A DNA stretch of 23,549 nt, from the NCBI GenBank assembly GCA_019648995.1, contig BLXT01002187.1, positions 111,042 to 134,590 on the forward strand. Direction: 5' to 3'. Shown one piece after another: positions 1 through 12,200 of the stretch. The stretch comes from Plakobranchus ocellatus (taxonomy: Eukaryota > Mollusca > Gastropoda > Plakobranchidae). The stretch's first letter is position 1, and every line of letters begins with the position of its first letter. The translations under genes were made by a program, and so were the position numbers. Below the pieces are notes generated by a model that saw nothing but the letters and a program-made list of their open reading frames with translations, made no database searches and was not told the DNA's origin.

Positions 1-43
<43 letters not shown>
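1..43. repeat. (GA)n microsatellite, truncated by window edge
   Basis: An uninterrupted GA dinucleotide run at the window start, lying in the intron upstream of the first visible prosaposin exon. Its full length is unknown. Confidence 0.97.
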
Positions 44-44
<1 letters not shown>

Positions 45-151
45 CAAAACAGTAAAGAATTAGTAAATGCAGGCTTTTACTTTAAATATGTAGTGTATGA
101 AATTTTAGAACGTCACACTAGGATTTGTTTTCATGTTTTTTTCCCTTGCAG

Positions 152-243
152 AATCTACTAGAGCAAAAGATGGGCAGCTTTGCACTCTCTGTGAATTTGT
201 GATGACAAAACTAGACAGTATTCTTGGTGACAATGCTACAGAG
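152..243 (+). CDS. PSAP: Prosaposin exon, domain 1 first half
   Basis: The acceptor is ttccctTGCAG at 147-151 and the donor is gttagc at 244. The exon enters in phase 1 and leaves in phase 0. It encodes a short linker and then CTLCEFVMTKL, holding cysteines 1 and 2, and ends in DNATE. The NAT sequon just before the intron is the usual N-glycosylation position of saposin domains. Preceding exons are outside the window. Confidence 0.88.
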
Positions 244-3200
244 GTTAGCTTTTTATAAAAGAAATGTTATAAGAATACTTTAAACACTTTTTTTTTTTTA
301 AAAGGTTTCACAGGATATTTAGAACAGTTAGTTTTTCTCAAGATCGTTTATTGGCTGTAATTATGGCAGATTTTCTAGTAGAAAACTAGAATATGCTTTA
401 AAAAACAAATATTTTAAGTAAGCAGTAAAAACCACCTTTTATTTCATTTTGTTAGTGGAAAAATTGAGTGAATTATTCTATATTTCATATTTTGGGGCAA
501 ATGCACTGAAATGTCAGTGAAGATCTTGGCTTGGGAAGAAGTATGTCCTCTTTCTTGTCATGTCAATGTACAATTGATTTCCATTTTGCCCCTATTACTT
601 ACCAAAATTGTCCTACAAAACACCCTGCAAGCAAGTAGCATGCGAGCATACATAATAACATCTCTATTGCCCTCCCCCTACTTGTACTAGAGGCACCAAA
701 ACAAGCCAACAGCATTAATAAATGAGAAAACACACACACACACACAGACCATTTTAATGCTCTTGGACCCACCATGTTCAAACTGACAAAGTATTTTCTT
801 TTTTATTTATTTTTGTAACATTAGACCATATATCTAAATATGATATAATGCAATTTATATGTATTGAATAAGCCGATTGCCAGCAGGGCTGACCATAACA
901 TAGAGATGTGAAAAACAGATGCACATACTCCACTTATAACATACACATATACGCACACATGTATGCCCAACTCTATCATCAAGAAATTTCATTTTCACAA
1001 AGACTTCCAGGGCATCTCATTGGATGTTCTAAAAATTGGACCATTAATTCTAATTGTGGTATTGCTCCATCAAGTAAGTTATGTGCTAAACAAGCCAGTG
1101 GCTACCAGGCCTTACCTTATCAGGCCAGGGATGTGAACAAACATTTTCACAAAAAAAAAAGGAACCAAAGCTGGACTGTCAATTACCTTTTTGTGTTTGT
1201 CATTGTTGCAATAAAGCCCAACCTTACAATAAGGACAAGCATGAACGGACACTCAGATCAAACTTAATTCAAACACTTCCTTACTTTTAGTACATCACAG
1301 AGCTTAAAAAATGAGGTGGTGTAACATTAGATGCTTTTTAGATTTTGTCTGATAATTTTACCAGCTTTGGCTTATCTTAGCCAAGAATGTCCTCTATGGC
1401 ACCAGCTTATTCATGGAAGTCTCAGTGTCATGAATGAGAGAGAGAAAGAAGAGAGTATAAATATGAAAAAATTGCTGTAGTCCTTACCAGTCTTTGCTTA
1501 TAATATATCTTGCTTGATATCAGGCCAAGATTGAGGCAGCCCTAGACCAAGTGTGCAACCTCCTGCCTGCCACTGTCAAACAAGAGTGTATCAACTTGGT
1601 AGAGCAATACACCCCCCAGATTATCAAGCTTCTGCTGCAATACAAACCTCAGCAAGTCTGTAATCTGTTGGGGCTGTGCACCAACTCAAGCAAGAACATA
1701 GGTATTTTTCTTTGACTGGATTTAAGAGAAATAAAAAATCCTAGTATTGGAAGAGAAGTAAAAGTCTCATCATTTGAAAATATAAATATTAATTTTTTGG
1801 GGGGTTATTAAATATGTTTTGATGTGTGCCTTCTTCTGTTTTCTTAAACTTGAGAAAGTGGAAAGGGTTTTACACGCCTATTATTTTTTCAAATTTTACA
1901 ACTGTCTGTAAAAATGTCTACATTAAAATTTGGTTTGGTTTTATGTGTGAAATAGATCAATGCAATTGTAAGGAAAATGATGTGGTTGCTGAATAAATAT
2001 ATATTTTCCTAAAATGAATCAAATTTGAAAGCATATTATTTAGGGACAATCATTTTGAAAGTGAGCAAACAAAATTTCTTAACTCTTCGTGACCGTTAGG
2101 GTTTTTTAATTTGACCGAAGGGTATTTTTAGGGAACTTATAAAATTACGGGGTGGGTGTAGAAAATTTGAGATAACTAGAGTTTCATAGAAGATACAGTA
2201 AAAAGTTAGGTATGGATGTGTTCATAAATAAATTCTGCTTATTTCCGGTCTATTTGTGTTTTGTTTTTGTGCATATGTTCAAATTAAACACAATGGAAAT
2301 AAAAATGTTTTTAAAAATTTATATAAAAAATTCAGGTCACTAACACACTAACTTGCCCATAGTTCATTAGTTTGCGGTAATCCTTCAAAAGTTGAAGAAA
2401 AAAAGTTGTCAACTGCTAATCCAGCAAGAAAGTTATCCATAGTAAAAGTTGTAAAGTCTTGTAATTTTTGCAATAATACATGATTTTTTAGATTTACTTG
2501 ACCTAGATCTATAATATTCTCTCTCTTACTTTACTTTCACCAGAATCTAGTTCTTAGATCAACATTGCTATTATTTCCGTCAGCTAAATCTTCTTGAAAC
2601 AACTTCAAAGCTTGTTCAGCACATACTCTACGAGGTGGTTGATTCCCTGATGCTATTTTGAGAAATCTAGACTCCTGGAACAATAAATCGAAGAGCTAAC
2701 AAAATCAGCAGATTTTTGTTAACATTTAGATCTACAGAGCTTTCTCTAAAGATCGCTTATACTTGCAAGAAACTAGCAAATTAGGCCAAGTAAACGTTCA
2801 ATATAATGGACAAAGACCTATTTGAGACTATCGTAATAGATAATGTTGGTATTGTCGCAAAATATTTGAAGGTGCGTATTTTAACACAGACGTTTCAGTG
2901 AGCCGCTGTGAGCGGCTTGCCGGTTTTCTTGTAATTCCTGAGAGCCGCTGGGAGCGGCTCATCAGATTTCAAGTGTTAAAGTTCTCTAATAAACATATTT
3001 GAAAAAATCTCCTACACTTCATTAGAAACTCATTTTGAGTTAGGAAATTATTCTTTATAGATGTGGAATAATGAATATTTGTCTTGAGATCAGTTCATAT
3101 GAGTTGGGAGCCCAATTTTGATCAGGAATCATTGATACAGCCAAAAATTACATACAAAAGATTTGCAATGATTCAAGTTGAGAGGAGATATGGTAAATGT

Positions 3201-6200
3201 GGTCAAAGGTAGTAGAGTTTTACCTTTAAAAAAAATTGAGAACAGAAACATAAAACTGATTGAAAATTCCATTTTTTTTTTTCCAAAAAATTCAAAAGTA
3301 ACATTTGACCCGTTAGGACCTCTCTGAAGACATTTTAATAAGGCCATAAGAGAATAATTACTGTGACAACTGAAATCAAATTAAAGCATACTTGAAAAAA
3401 AAATCAAGGTTTGGAAGTTATGATCATTTTAAAGTATGGTTTTCTTTTTCTTAAATGGCAAATCTGAAGTAGATTTGATGGTCAATTTCTCTTCTTGGAT
3501 GCTCTCAAGAATTTAACATTAGCATGAGCTTTTTTCATTATTATCAAATTTTCAAGTTTTTCTTCATACACCTTGTCTGTTATTTTCTTAGTAAAAAGAA
3601 ACTGTAGGACTTTCACAATAAAGTTTGAAATGGCATTGGGTCCAAATTATTTTCTTCCTTTCTTCCTTTTTTTTTTTATTTCTTTTCTTTTTATTTATAC
3701 AAATCTCAGCTCCTCTACCTTTGTTTTTTTATTTTTTTTTTTAGGTTTTTTTGATTTTTGTAATATTCCTGGTAAATAGTCTAGCACAAAATTATCTTGC
3801 AAAGCTCAAACAGTGCAGTTTGTGAACTCAGAAAATTTACCATTTGCAACTTATGTTCTAAAGCAAATATTTCAATTATGCATCCAACTGTTTTTTACTG
3901 GACATTGGCATTTTCTGAAACCAAAACTTATTCAGCTCCTTTGTGAATAATTTTATATTTGAAGAAACAATCATTATAAAGTTTTGAAATTTTGAAAAAT
4001 GTAGGGATGGATTTTATTGTAAGTTTGTACAGTTGAAATTTCTGCTGAATGGTTGAGGTTCTTTTTATTTATTTATTTTTTCCAACAGTTGCACCTGTAG
4101 AAAGTTCTCCTGAGTGTATTATTTGTAACTTGGTGATGACCCAGCTGGAATCACTTCTGAGCAAAACAGCAACGCAGGTAGATTTTTACCATTGAATTTC
4201 TATTACTATCTGCTTTTGAACTTAGTCTTTTTTTTTTCATTACTTATTATTATTGTCAGATAAAGATAGCTCAGAAGAAACTAGGGGAAAAATATTTGGA
4301 ACATTTGGAACATAGAGAAAAAATAGTTTTTACACATGAATCTTAAGTTTTAGGATTTCCAAGAATTCTCTTTGCCTCCTTGGTATCAGTATCATTTCCA
4401 TTTACAGTTTTTAGGGCAGATTGCAACTTTTAATTCTTATAGAACAGAACAAATTTATTTTTTTTGAAAAATAAATTTGCTTTGCCCTCTTCAATTTTTT
4501 CTCATGGTTTTCTTTGTCTCCTTGTTTGACACGTTATGGGGAGGAGTGATTGATGGCAGAGTGATTAACAAACACATCTTGAAGTATGAAGTAGTTGATA
4601 CTATAAAAGATCTCATTGTGTTAAGTTTTGATTTCAGTTATCAAATTTACATGTAGAATTTAGAAATAAAGCTAATTTTTTTAAATTTTTTTTATTTTAT
4701 GCTCCTATGAAAAGTTTATAAGAAAAAGGTTGATGTAACATAAATTGCTATACTTAAAAAAAAAAAAATTTAAAAAGTGTAAAACTGTGCCCAAAAACAA
4801 ATTTTCAAAAACAACAAGAAAATCAAATTGAATTAACTACAATGGATAGAATTAAAAAATCAAGCCTTAAACTAATCATTATGTAAAGAACAAAATCTCA
4901 GCACAATTTTCATTGTATGCCCTTTATTTGATTAGATATATTTTATTTTTGCTTTTTAAAAATGATTGTTAGGTGCTGTTTCGGCTTTCATTTTAAGAGA
5001 CTAAAAAGTCATAAAAATTGATTCATTAAAAATATATAAACTGTTTTTAGAAAAGGTCACAGTGTAGCCTCAATTTCTTAATGTGTTTGTGCAGTGTTAT
5101 ATATAAATAAAAAAAAAATATTTCGACTCTATTGGTGGAACCCATGCACAGTAGTTTTACTTTTCTGCACATGCACAAACAAATAACACCAGCATTATAG
5201 GCTTTTACAGCTCCTGAGTTGGTGCATCTTCAAACACTTGTTTAAATTTTTTTAAAGATGTTTCAGGGAGACAAGAAAGATGCATTCAAAATCCTTTTGA
5301 TTTAACAAATGAAACAATTTTTCTGGGAACCTGAATTAGATCTGAGTGTTTAAAGGTTCTCAAATCTCATCCTACATTGAAGATTTCCTACAATGATAAA
5401 GCTGCATATGCAGATATACTCAGTGATTTTTTTTTCATTAGAGAATCTACCAAAAAAACTCCAATTAGTAATACCAGTTAATATTGTTTGTATATTTTTT
5501 AATATCTTTGTCACAACAAAGTTTTGTTTTCATTTGAGTGAGGCATGTCTTGAGTGTGAAAAATCTCCTCAAACTTTAAACCCACTTTTATTTGTTTCTG
5601 CTTTAGGGGAGCCTACATATTTCAGAAAGCATATCTCAGTGACTTATGAACTTCTTCTTTAGGTGCCCCATCTGGACAGAGGCATGGTCCTCCACTCAAA
5701 CCTATTCTGAGTTAATCTTATAAAGTTGTTTTTGCTCCCTTACCCTGTGCCCATGACTTAAGACTTTCAATAAAAGTTATTCTCCTTCTACCTCTACTGC
5801 AGACATATTTCCCAAACTTAAAAGGCTATTCAATGAGATTTTTCTGGCAATAAAAATCTCTGTAGGCTAAATATCTGTACTTACCATGATTTTTCTTAGG
5901 CCCACACACATATTTTAAAATATTTTTCCTTCCTGTACAGACTGATATTGAGTTTGCCTTGGAAAAGGTATGCACCCTACTGCCTGCCTCTCTACGGGAA
6001 AATTGTGATGGTTTTATTGAGGATTACACACCAATACTAATCAATATTCTTCTGCAAGTGACTCCAGACCAGGCTTGTTCACTTATCAAGGTCTGCCCTC
6101 CTTCTGCTACAGGTATGGAAGACATAGCATTTTTGTTAAGGTTTGTTATATCTATACTGTTATTATCTTCATATAAATATCCAGTTTTGAGTTTAAAAAA

Positions 6201-9200
6201 GTACAAAATATTAAAGCCCATCATTCTTGGCAAACAGGTAAAAAAGACCAAGAAAAAGATGTATATCAAAAAGTAACCAAAAATCTTATATTTCTGTGAT
6301 CAATTTTGCATTTCTTTAATTCATGTAAGCTGTTTAAATGGTGTCTTATTCTGAAATCAAACATTTTTTAAAAATTTTTTATGTCATTATACTGAGGACA
6401 CAATGCATCAATGAATTCCTTGAGCAGCAGTCATTTTGAGTTTTGTCCCAGTAAAAAATCAGTAATTTGAAGAAATGGCAACAGATCTGGCTCAACATCT
6501 CTAGTAATTACTAAATTTTACAGGTTGCCTTAACCCATACCTAAAACAAAAGTTCACAGGTGTAAACATCATCATTATCGTAAACCTTTTTTTCTCTCTG
6601 ATAAGAAGTAAATTTAGAATGAATTTCATCATGTAGTGTTGCTCAAACTCACTGATATGCTCAAAATCAGCTGTAAATTTTTGGTTGCTAAATAAGAGGA
6701 AGACAGAAGCATATTCTCTGCAACATGGTGTCATTATGTTTTCTTGTGGTACTTTTTTTATTTATCGCTTATGCAATAAGAAAACATAAGAGTTATCTGT
6801 TAATTATTGAAAAAGAATACCCTTTGGGAGAGCTCGATAATAGAGGTCTTTGCATGAGGCTTTAACAGTGTAAATCTGATGTCCAGAACCAGCAGATTAG
6901 GGTGACAACTTTTGGCATTGAAGCATACATTTACCATATAGGGATAGCTCATTTGTACCAGATTTTTGGTTATAGCTTTCACCCGTCATAGTAGAATGTG
7001 AAGTTTAAATTTGACACAAAAATATTGTCTTAGCTCATAAGGTGCCGGCATGCTTAGAATTGGAATCAAAGTCTGATTATCTAGCTTTGTATTTCCTGTG
7101 TTAAAATTGTAATGGTTACAAGACCTTATGATTCCTCATCATTTCATATCTTTATGTTCAACCTTTACATTTTATAAATTGTTAAGGCCGTCTAAAAAAA
7201 AATATGTTTGCAAAACTGTTTATAAATCTTTTGTCTTGTTGAATCTGAATCTCCAGTGCAAGCAAAGAATCCACTCAACAAAAGTGATCTGTGTGAATTT
7301 TGTGAATACGTCATCCAGTACTTGGACAATGTTCTGAAAGATAATGCCACAAAAGTAAGGGGTGGAAAAATTACTTCCCCCTCCCCCATTTTTTTTTTTC
7401 AACGACAAGTCTAAACTTATGTTTTAAGATTTGATTTTAAGTAAGCTGTTTCCAGAAGTGAATGCTGTCAAAGTAAGTCATGAGACATCGCCCAACCGTT
7501 CCGTTTTTTAGTAGAAATTGTAACTTTATATTTGAAAATTCAATTTAAATAAGCTATTTGCTGAAATGAATTCTGCGCAAGACAATTTTGGAACTCACAG
7601 CTAAAACTAGTTTCATTGTGGAAAAAAAAAAGTATTCGGTCTACATCATTTTGTGAGGAATTTAATAAAAGTTCAGTAAGATAATAAGAGCTTTGAAAAG
7701 TCAAGTATTTGATACTGGCTTACACAAATTAACTTACATTATCTCTAGGTTGCAGGCTTTTTTTCTTTTATTAATCTTTGACATGCTTTGACAAGCTATT
7801 CTAAAAACAATATTTAATATTTTTTGAAAATATCACCTAACTTCCACCCAACAAAGGGTTATATATGTATAAATAATTTGAATGCACTTCAACATTCCAA
7901 GGCTGTATATTATCTTAGGGAAAAGGAGAGTTCAGAAGCCATAATATTTTTAAAATATTATTTTCACATGTTCTTTCTCTGCATAGGGTGAAATCGAAAC
8001 TGCTGTGAATGATTTGTGCTCCATCATTCCTTCTAACTTCAAAAATATATGTGACGAGTTCTTGAATGATTGGGCTGAAGTTGTTGTAGATTATCTGGTT
8101 CAACAGCTAGATCCTAAAGAACTTTGCGCAAGTGCTGGTCTTTGCAATGATCCTGATTTAAAAGGTATGTCTTTTTTTGGGTGCAAATTAGGTCTTTTAA
8201 TTCTGGAGGGAACAAATATTTTATCATTAAATGTTTTTTTTTAATAATCTGAGACAAACTTTATCAACTATCTCAGCTACTTTTCACAGCTATTATAACA
8301 TACGAATAAAATTGTAGCTAAAATATCTCTCACTATCCTATAAGCTGTAAAAAAAAGCATTTGGTGCACTTGTTACTAGTATGACTGTTTTCCTCTTCAG
8401 AATCTTCCTCCATCTCAAAGATTAAAGCAGGCGAATATTGTGCAATCTGTGAATTGGTAGCTGGTGAGCTGGACAGCAAGCTCCGTGCTAACGCCACTGA
8501 GGTTTGTTCATTCATTCTTCATACCTCAGGGTATTCTCTATTTACCTAGATGCTCCTGAGCTTTGCTTTTGAAATGGCACTTTTATATAGCGTTTGAATA
8601 TCATCTTGTCACAGATATGATTACATAAGTCCTATATGTGTGTTAGCATATTATGTCGATTTGGCTTTGCATTTGTTATGTTTATCAGGAAGTCTTATCT
8701 GTATATAAGTACTTTATAGTGCTGAAAGAAACATATACTAGACACCTAAAATATGGTAACCAGATAGTGCTAGGTGGAGGTAAATGAAATCGGCAGGGAC
8801 TTTCCATCAAGTTTATTGTTTCAGTCATTGAGCCCTGGTGACCAACAAATGTGATTGGCCAGAAGAATTCTGGATCCTTCAGAATTGTCATGATGATCAT
8901 TTTTAGGGGCAAACACAGCCTGTCAACGACTACACACAACGTAAACAACAACCACAGTAAAAAACTTACTCACATCGACTGCATGAGAGGTCCACTCAAT
9001 TAAAAGGCCGAACACCGGGGATAGGCGACAGAAAAACTATATTACCATAAACAGATAAATATAAAGAAGTAGGGAAGTTACACAAAGAAGAAGACAGATA
9101 GATACGAGGTGAGCCAAATACAAAAAGTCCACGCACGCAGGCGCGACAATACAGAGTAATCTGAATCTGACAAGCCCTTACGTGAGGGAGAATAATAGCT

Positions 9201-12200
9201 AGTACAATAATAGTTATACGTTATACCACCATATCAGTTTCCACAGGAGAAACATAAATTCATCGACTTTAGACAGCAGTCTGGATAGGCACACAGCCTC
9301 AAGCAATAAATATCAATATAGATTCAATATAGATTCAATCGCCACTTCTATGCGATAATACAGGTGGTAGGAAGATTAAAATATCTCCTCTGCAGTCAGA
9401 GTCCGCTACAACCTGCAGCCAGGACCGTCCATGACTGTTCAGTACGAGGAATAAAATAGGAGTCATCCCACTGCTGCAGAAATCCCGCCAAAGTATAGCT
9501 TCGTCCGTCTTGCCATTGTCACATGGCCTAACCAACCAATCACAACACACACACACCAAATACCCAACTATGCTCAGCTAAAATCAAAACATAACTACAC
9601 TAGTCCCAACAATCATGTCATTTTTTTTTTTTTAATTTCTTTTGTCACTGAACTTTTTGCTCTTAGGTCTTTCTTTGGCAAGTTTTTCTTTGATAATCTC
9701 TATCCCTCCATTATGATTGTATTTTTTCCATTGTCTCATGCATGCAGGAAGCCATAGAGGCTGCCTTGGACAAGGTATGCAGTGCTTTCTCCTCTACAAC
9801 AAAGCAAGAATGTGAGCGTTTTGTCGCCCAGTATACACCAGAAATAATTGATGCTTTGCTTGGCTTTACCCCTAAACAAATCTGCACTGCCATGAAATTT
9901 TGCACCAAAGGTGAGTTGTTATTTTGAAAGAAGAGGTCTGCTTTTGCAGATCTTTTTATAGCACTGTGGACATTTGCTTTTTTAAATTGTATTTACTTTG
10001 TGATTCTGTAATTATTCCAGGAAAAAATTAATACCACAATATTATCAATTTTAATCAGAAAACATTGATCTGGCTAAGATGTTTTATTTTTGAAAATTTT
10101 GTTTTTCTTTCGTGGAAATTAATTTTTATAATTTCTATTTCACATTTTAATCTTGTCTTAGCTCATTGAAATAGATGCAAATTTAAACATTTCTACTTTG
10201 ATCAATGATTTTCGGGCCTATCAACTCTGAGTGAGACTTTATTTTTGACTAACATTTTATGTTTTAGTTGGAAATAATAATACATTTATGATACCAGTTC
10301 TTCTGGGATGTGGTCTATTGCAGCTGCAGCTGACAAGCCCAAGTCCCTCATGTTTGTTTCTGAGAATGATCAGTCTGATGCAGCCAACACAATGCCCCTT
10401 ACTTACCATCCATACTGCAGCTCCTGCAAGTTTCTTTCATTCTATCTGCAAACTTCCATGACGGATCCATTCTGGCAGGTGGGCACTTAGGTGGAGAAAG
10501 GAAAAAAAATTGCAGCTTTCAGATGTTATTAAGATACCTAGGTCTTATTTTAATTTAGAGGGAGTGGCCAACATGTCTATGGTGCAAACATTCTGACATA
10601 TATCCTGCAAAGATTTGAAGACATGTAAGAAAGTGCAACTGAAATGCACAAAAGTATGGATTAAAAATTGGATTGTGCTAACCCAATCTAATGAGATTTT
10701 TGTGGGCAGAAATAACTTTTCAGTTTTATCTATTAATTTCAGATAAAATTTTGTTTCACTTATAGTTCTGGGGAGTACTCCATCAGAGTATATCAGATAA
10801 CAGCATAAATTTTAGTTCCCTACATTTTGTAGTAACAAGTCATGTGGATTGGTGAAATTCATTTCCCTAACTCTTTACTAGATAATATCTCACTAACAGC
10901 TATATAATTATTTACTTTTTTTGATGAAATCACCCGTTTCTTAAACAAGATAGATTGATATGAATGAATACCTGTGTCTTAAAAACAATTTTTGCCCTTG
11001 TGCAAGATTAAAAAAAAAAATCATTTCTAAAGAGGAAATATGTGTAGTGACATGATAAACGAGACATTTTGCAAAGGAAAAAAAAGTAATCAACGTAGCT
11101 GCAATTGTCAGAAATGTCAATGTTTCATCATCAAATATCCAGTTTTGAGTAATTTTTGGGAGAGCCTGTAGTGTTTGATAAGACCTTGCACTATGGGTGA
11201 TGCTCTTTAGAAAACATAAAGCCTATTGCCATGGCACATTTTTCTGAAAAACATGCACATATTTTGTGCTGATAAGAGACATATATTCCTCCCCCACAAT
11301 TGAATCAGAGATACAAAATCTCTTATTTTTGTTGATTTTAAGCCCACATGATGTTTTTTTGCATTTTTGGTGTGAATATATTTGTAAAGAGGTATTGAAA
11401 ACAGGTTTTGTGAGTTCCAAGTTAAACTTAATGTTTGTAAAACCTGGAATCCCTCTGTAATTTTGTACTGGATGGGATATGAGTATTTCAACATTTTATG
11501 GCCTTTTTGGCAAAAATAGCTCTGGCTTAAAGACACACATTACATCCAAATCTTCAAATTACCAGCAGTTCCTTTGAACCATGCTCTATAATAATCAAAA
11601 TATCATATAATCTGAACATGCACCTAATTACAGCACTTAATGTGCTTTCATTATTTTGTTAATTTTTGTTAGTTTTTTAAGTGTTTCATGCATTCTCCCT
11701 TTGCTTATTATTATTATTTACTTCTTTACAAAATTTTTAGACAACTGCAAAGAAAGCCATGTTTGAGTTTTGCCATCTTCTGAAGTATGAAGATGGAGTA
11801 TGCAAGCTACTTATGGAGATGAATGCAGACCATGTGCTAGGCACAGCTAGGGGATTTAACTTCCCAGAAGGTTTTTGTCAGGACATTAGCTTGTGTGAGC
11901 CTAGATATGGATGTAAGTAATGTGAAAATAAAAGATATTTCTATAACATAAAACTTGTGAGATCTTGATCTGAATGAAAAAGAACCTTGCATAAAAAATG
12001 TGAAATAGTTCCACAACTGAGGAAAAGTTCCATGATAATAACATCATGTGAGGATAATAAATGACATGGGGAAGAGATTGATGTTTCTTTATGAACAAAG
12101 TCTATTGATATTTCCTTTAGAGTTAGTGCCACAGTTTTATCAAAATAAATAATGACTGCCAGTCTTCCCATTTTAAGGAATTGTTGCACAACTGTCTATA

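Noticed and set aside
908..1267. 119-codon plus-strand open frame in the first intron
   Set aside because: It is the longest open frame but lies inside a well-supported intron, shows no domain, and has the composition of the surrounding intron.
5959..6276. 105-codon open frame starting within the domain 2 exon
   Set aside because: Its first 51 codons are the real exon; the rest is read-through past the donor at 6113 into the intron.
8897..9625. 8-bp direct repeat TCATTTTT as a hAT-type target duplication
   Set aside because: One copy runs into a T tract and no terminal inverted repeats are visible inside, so it is likely coincidental.
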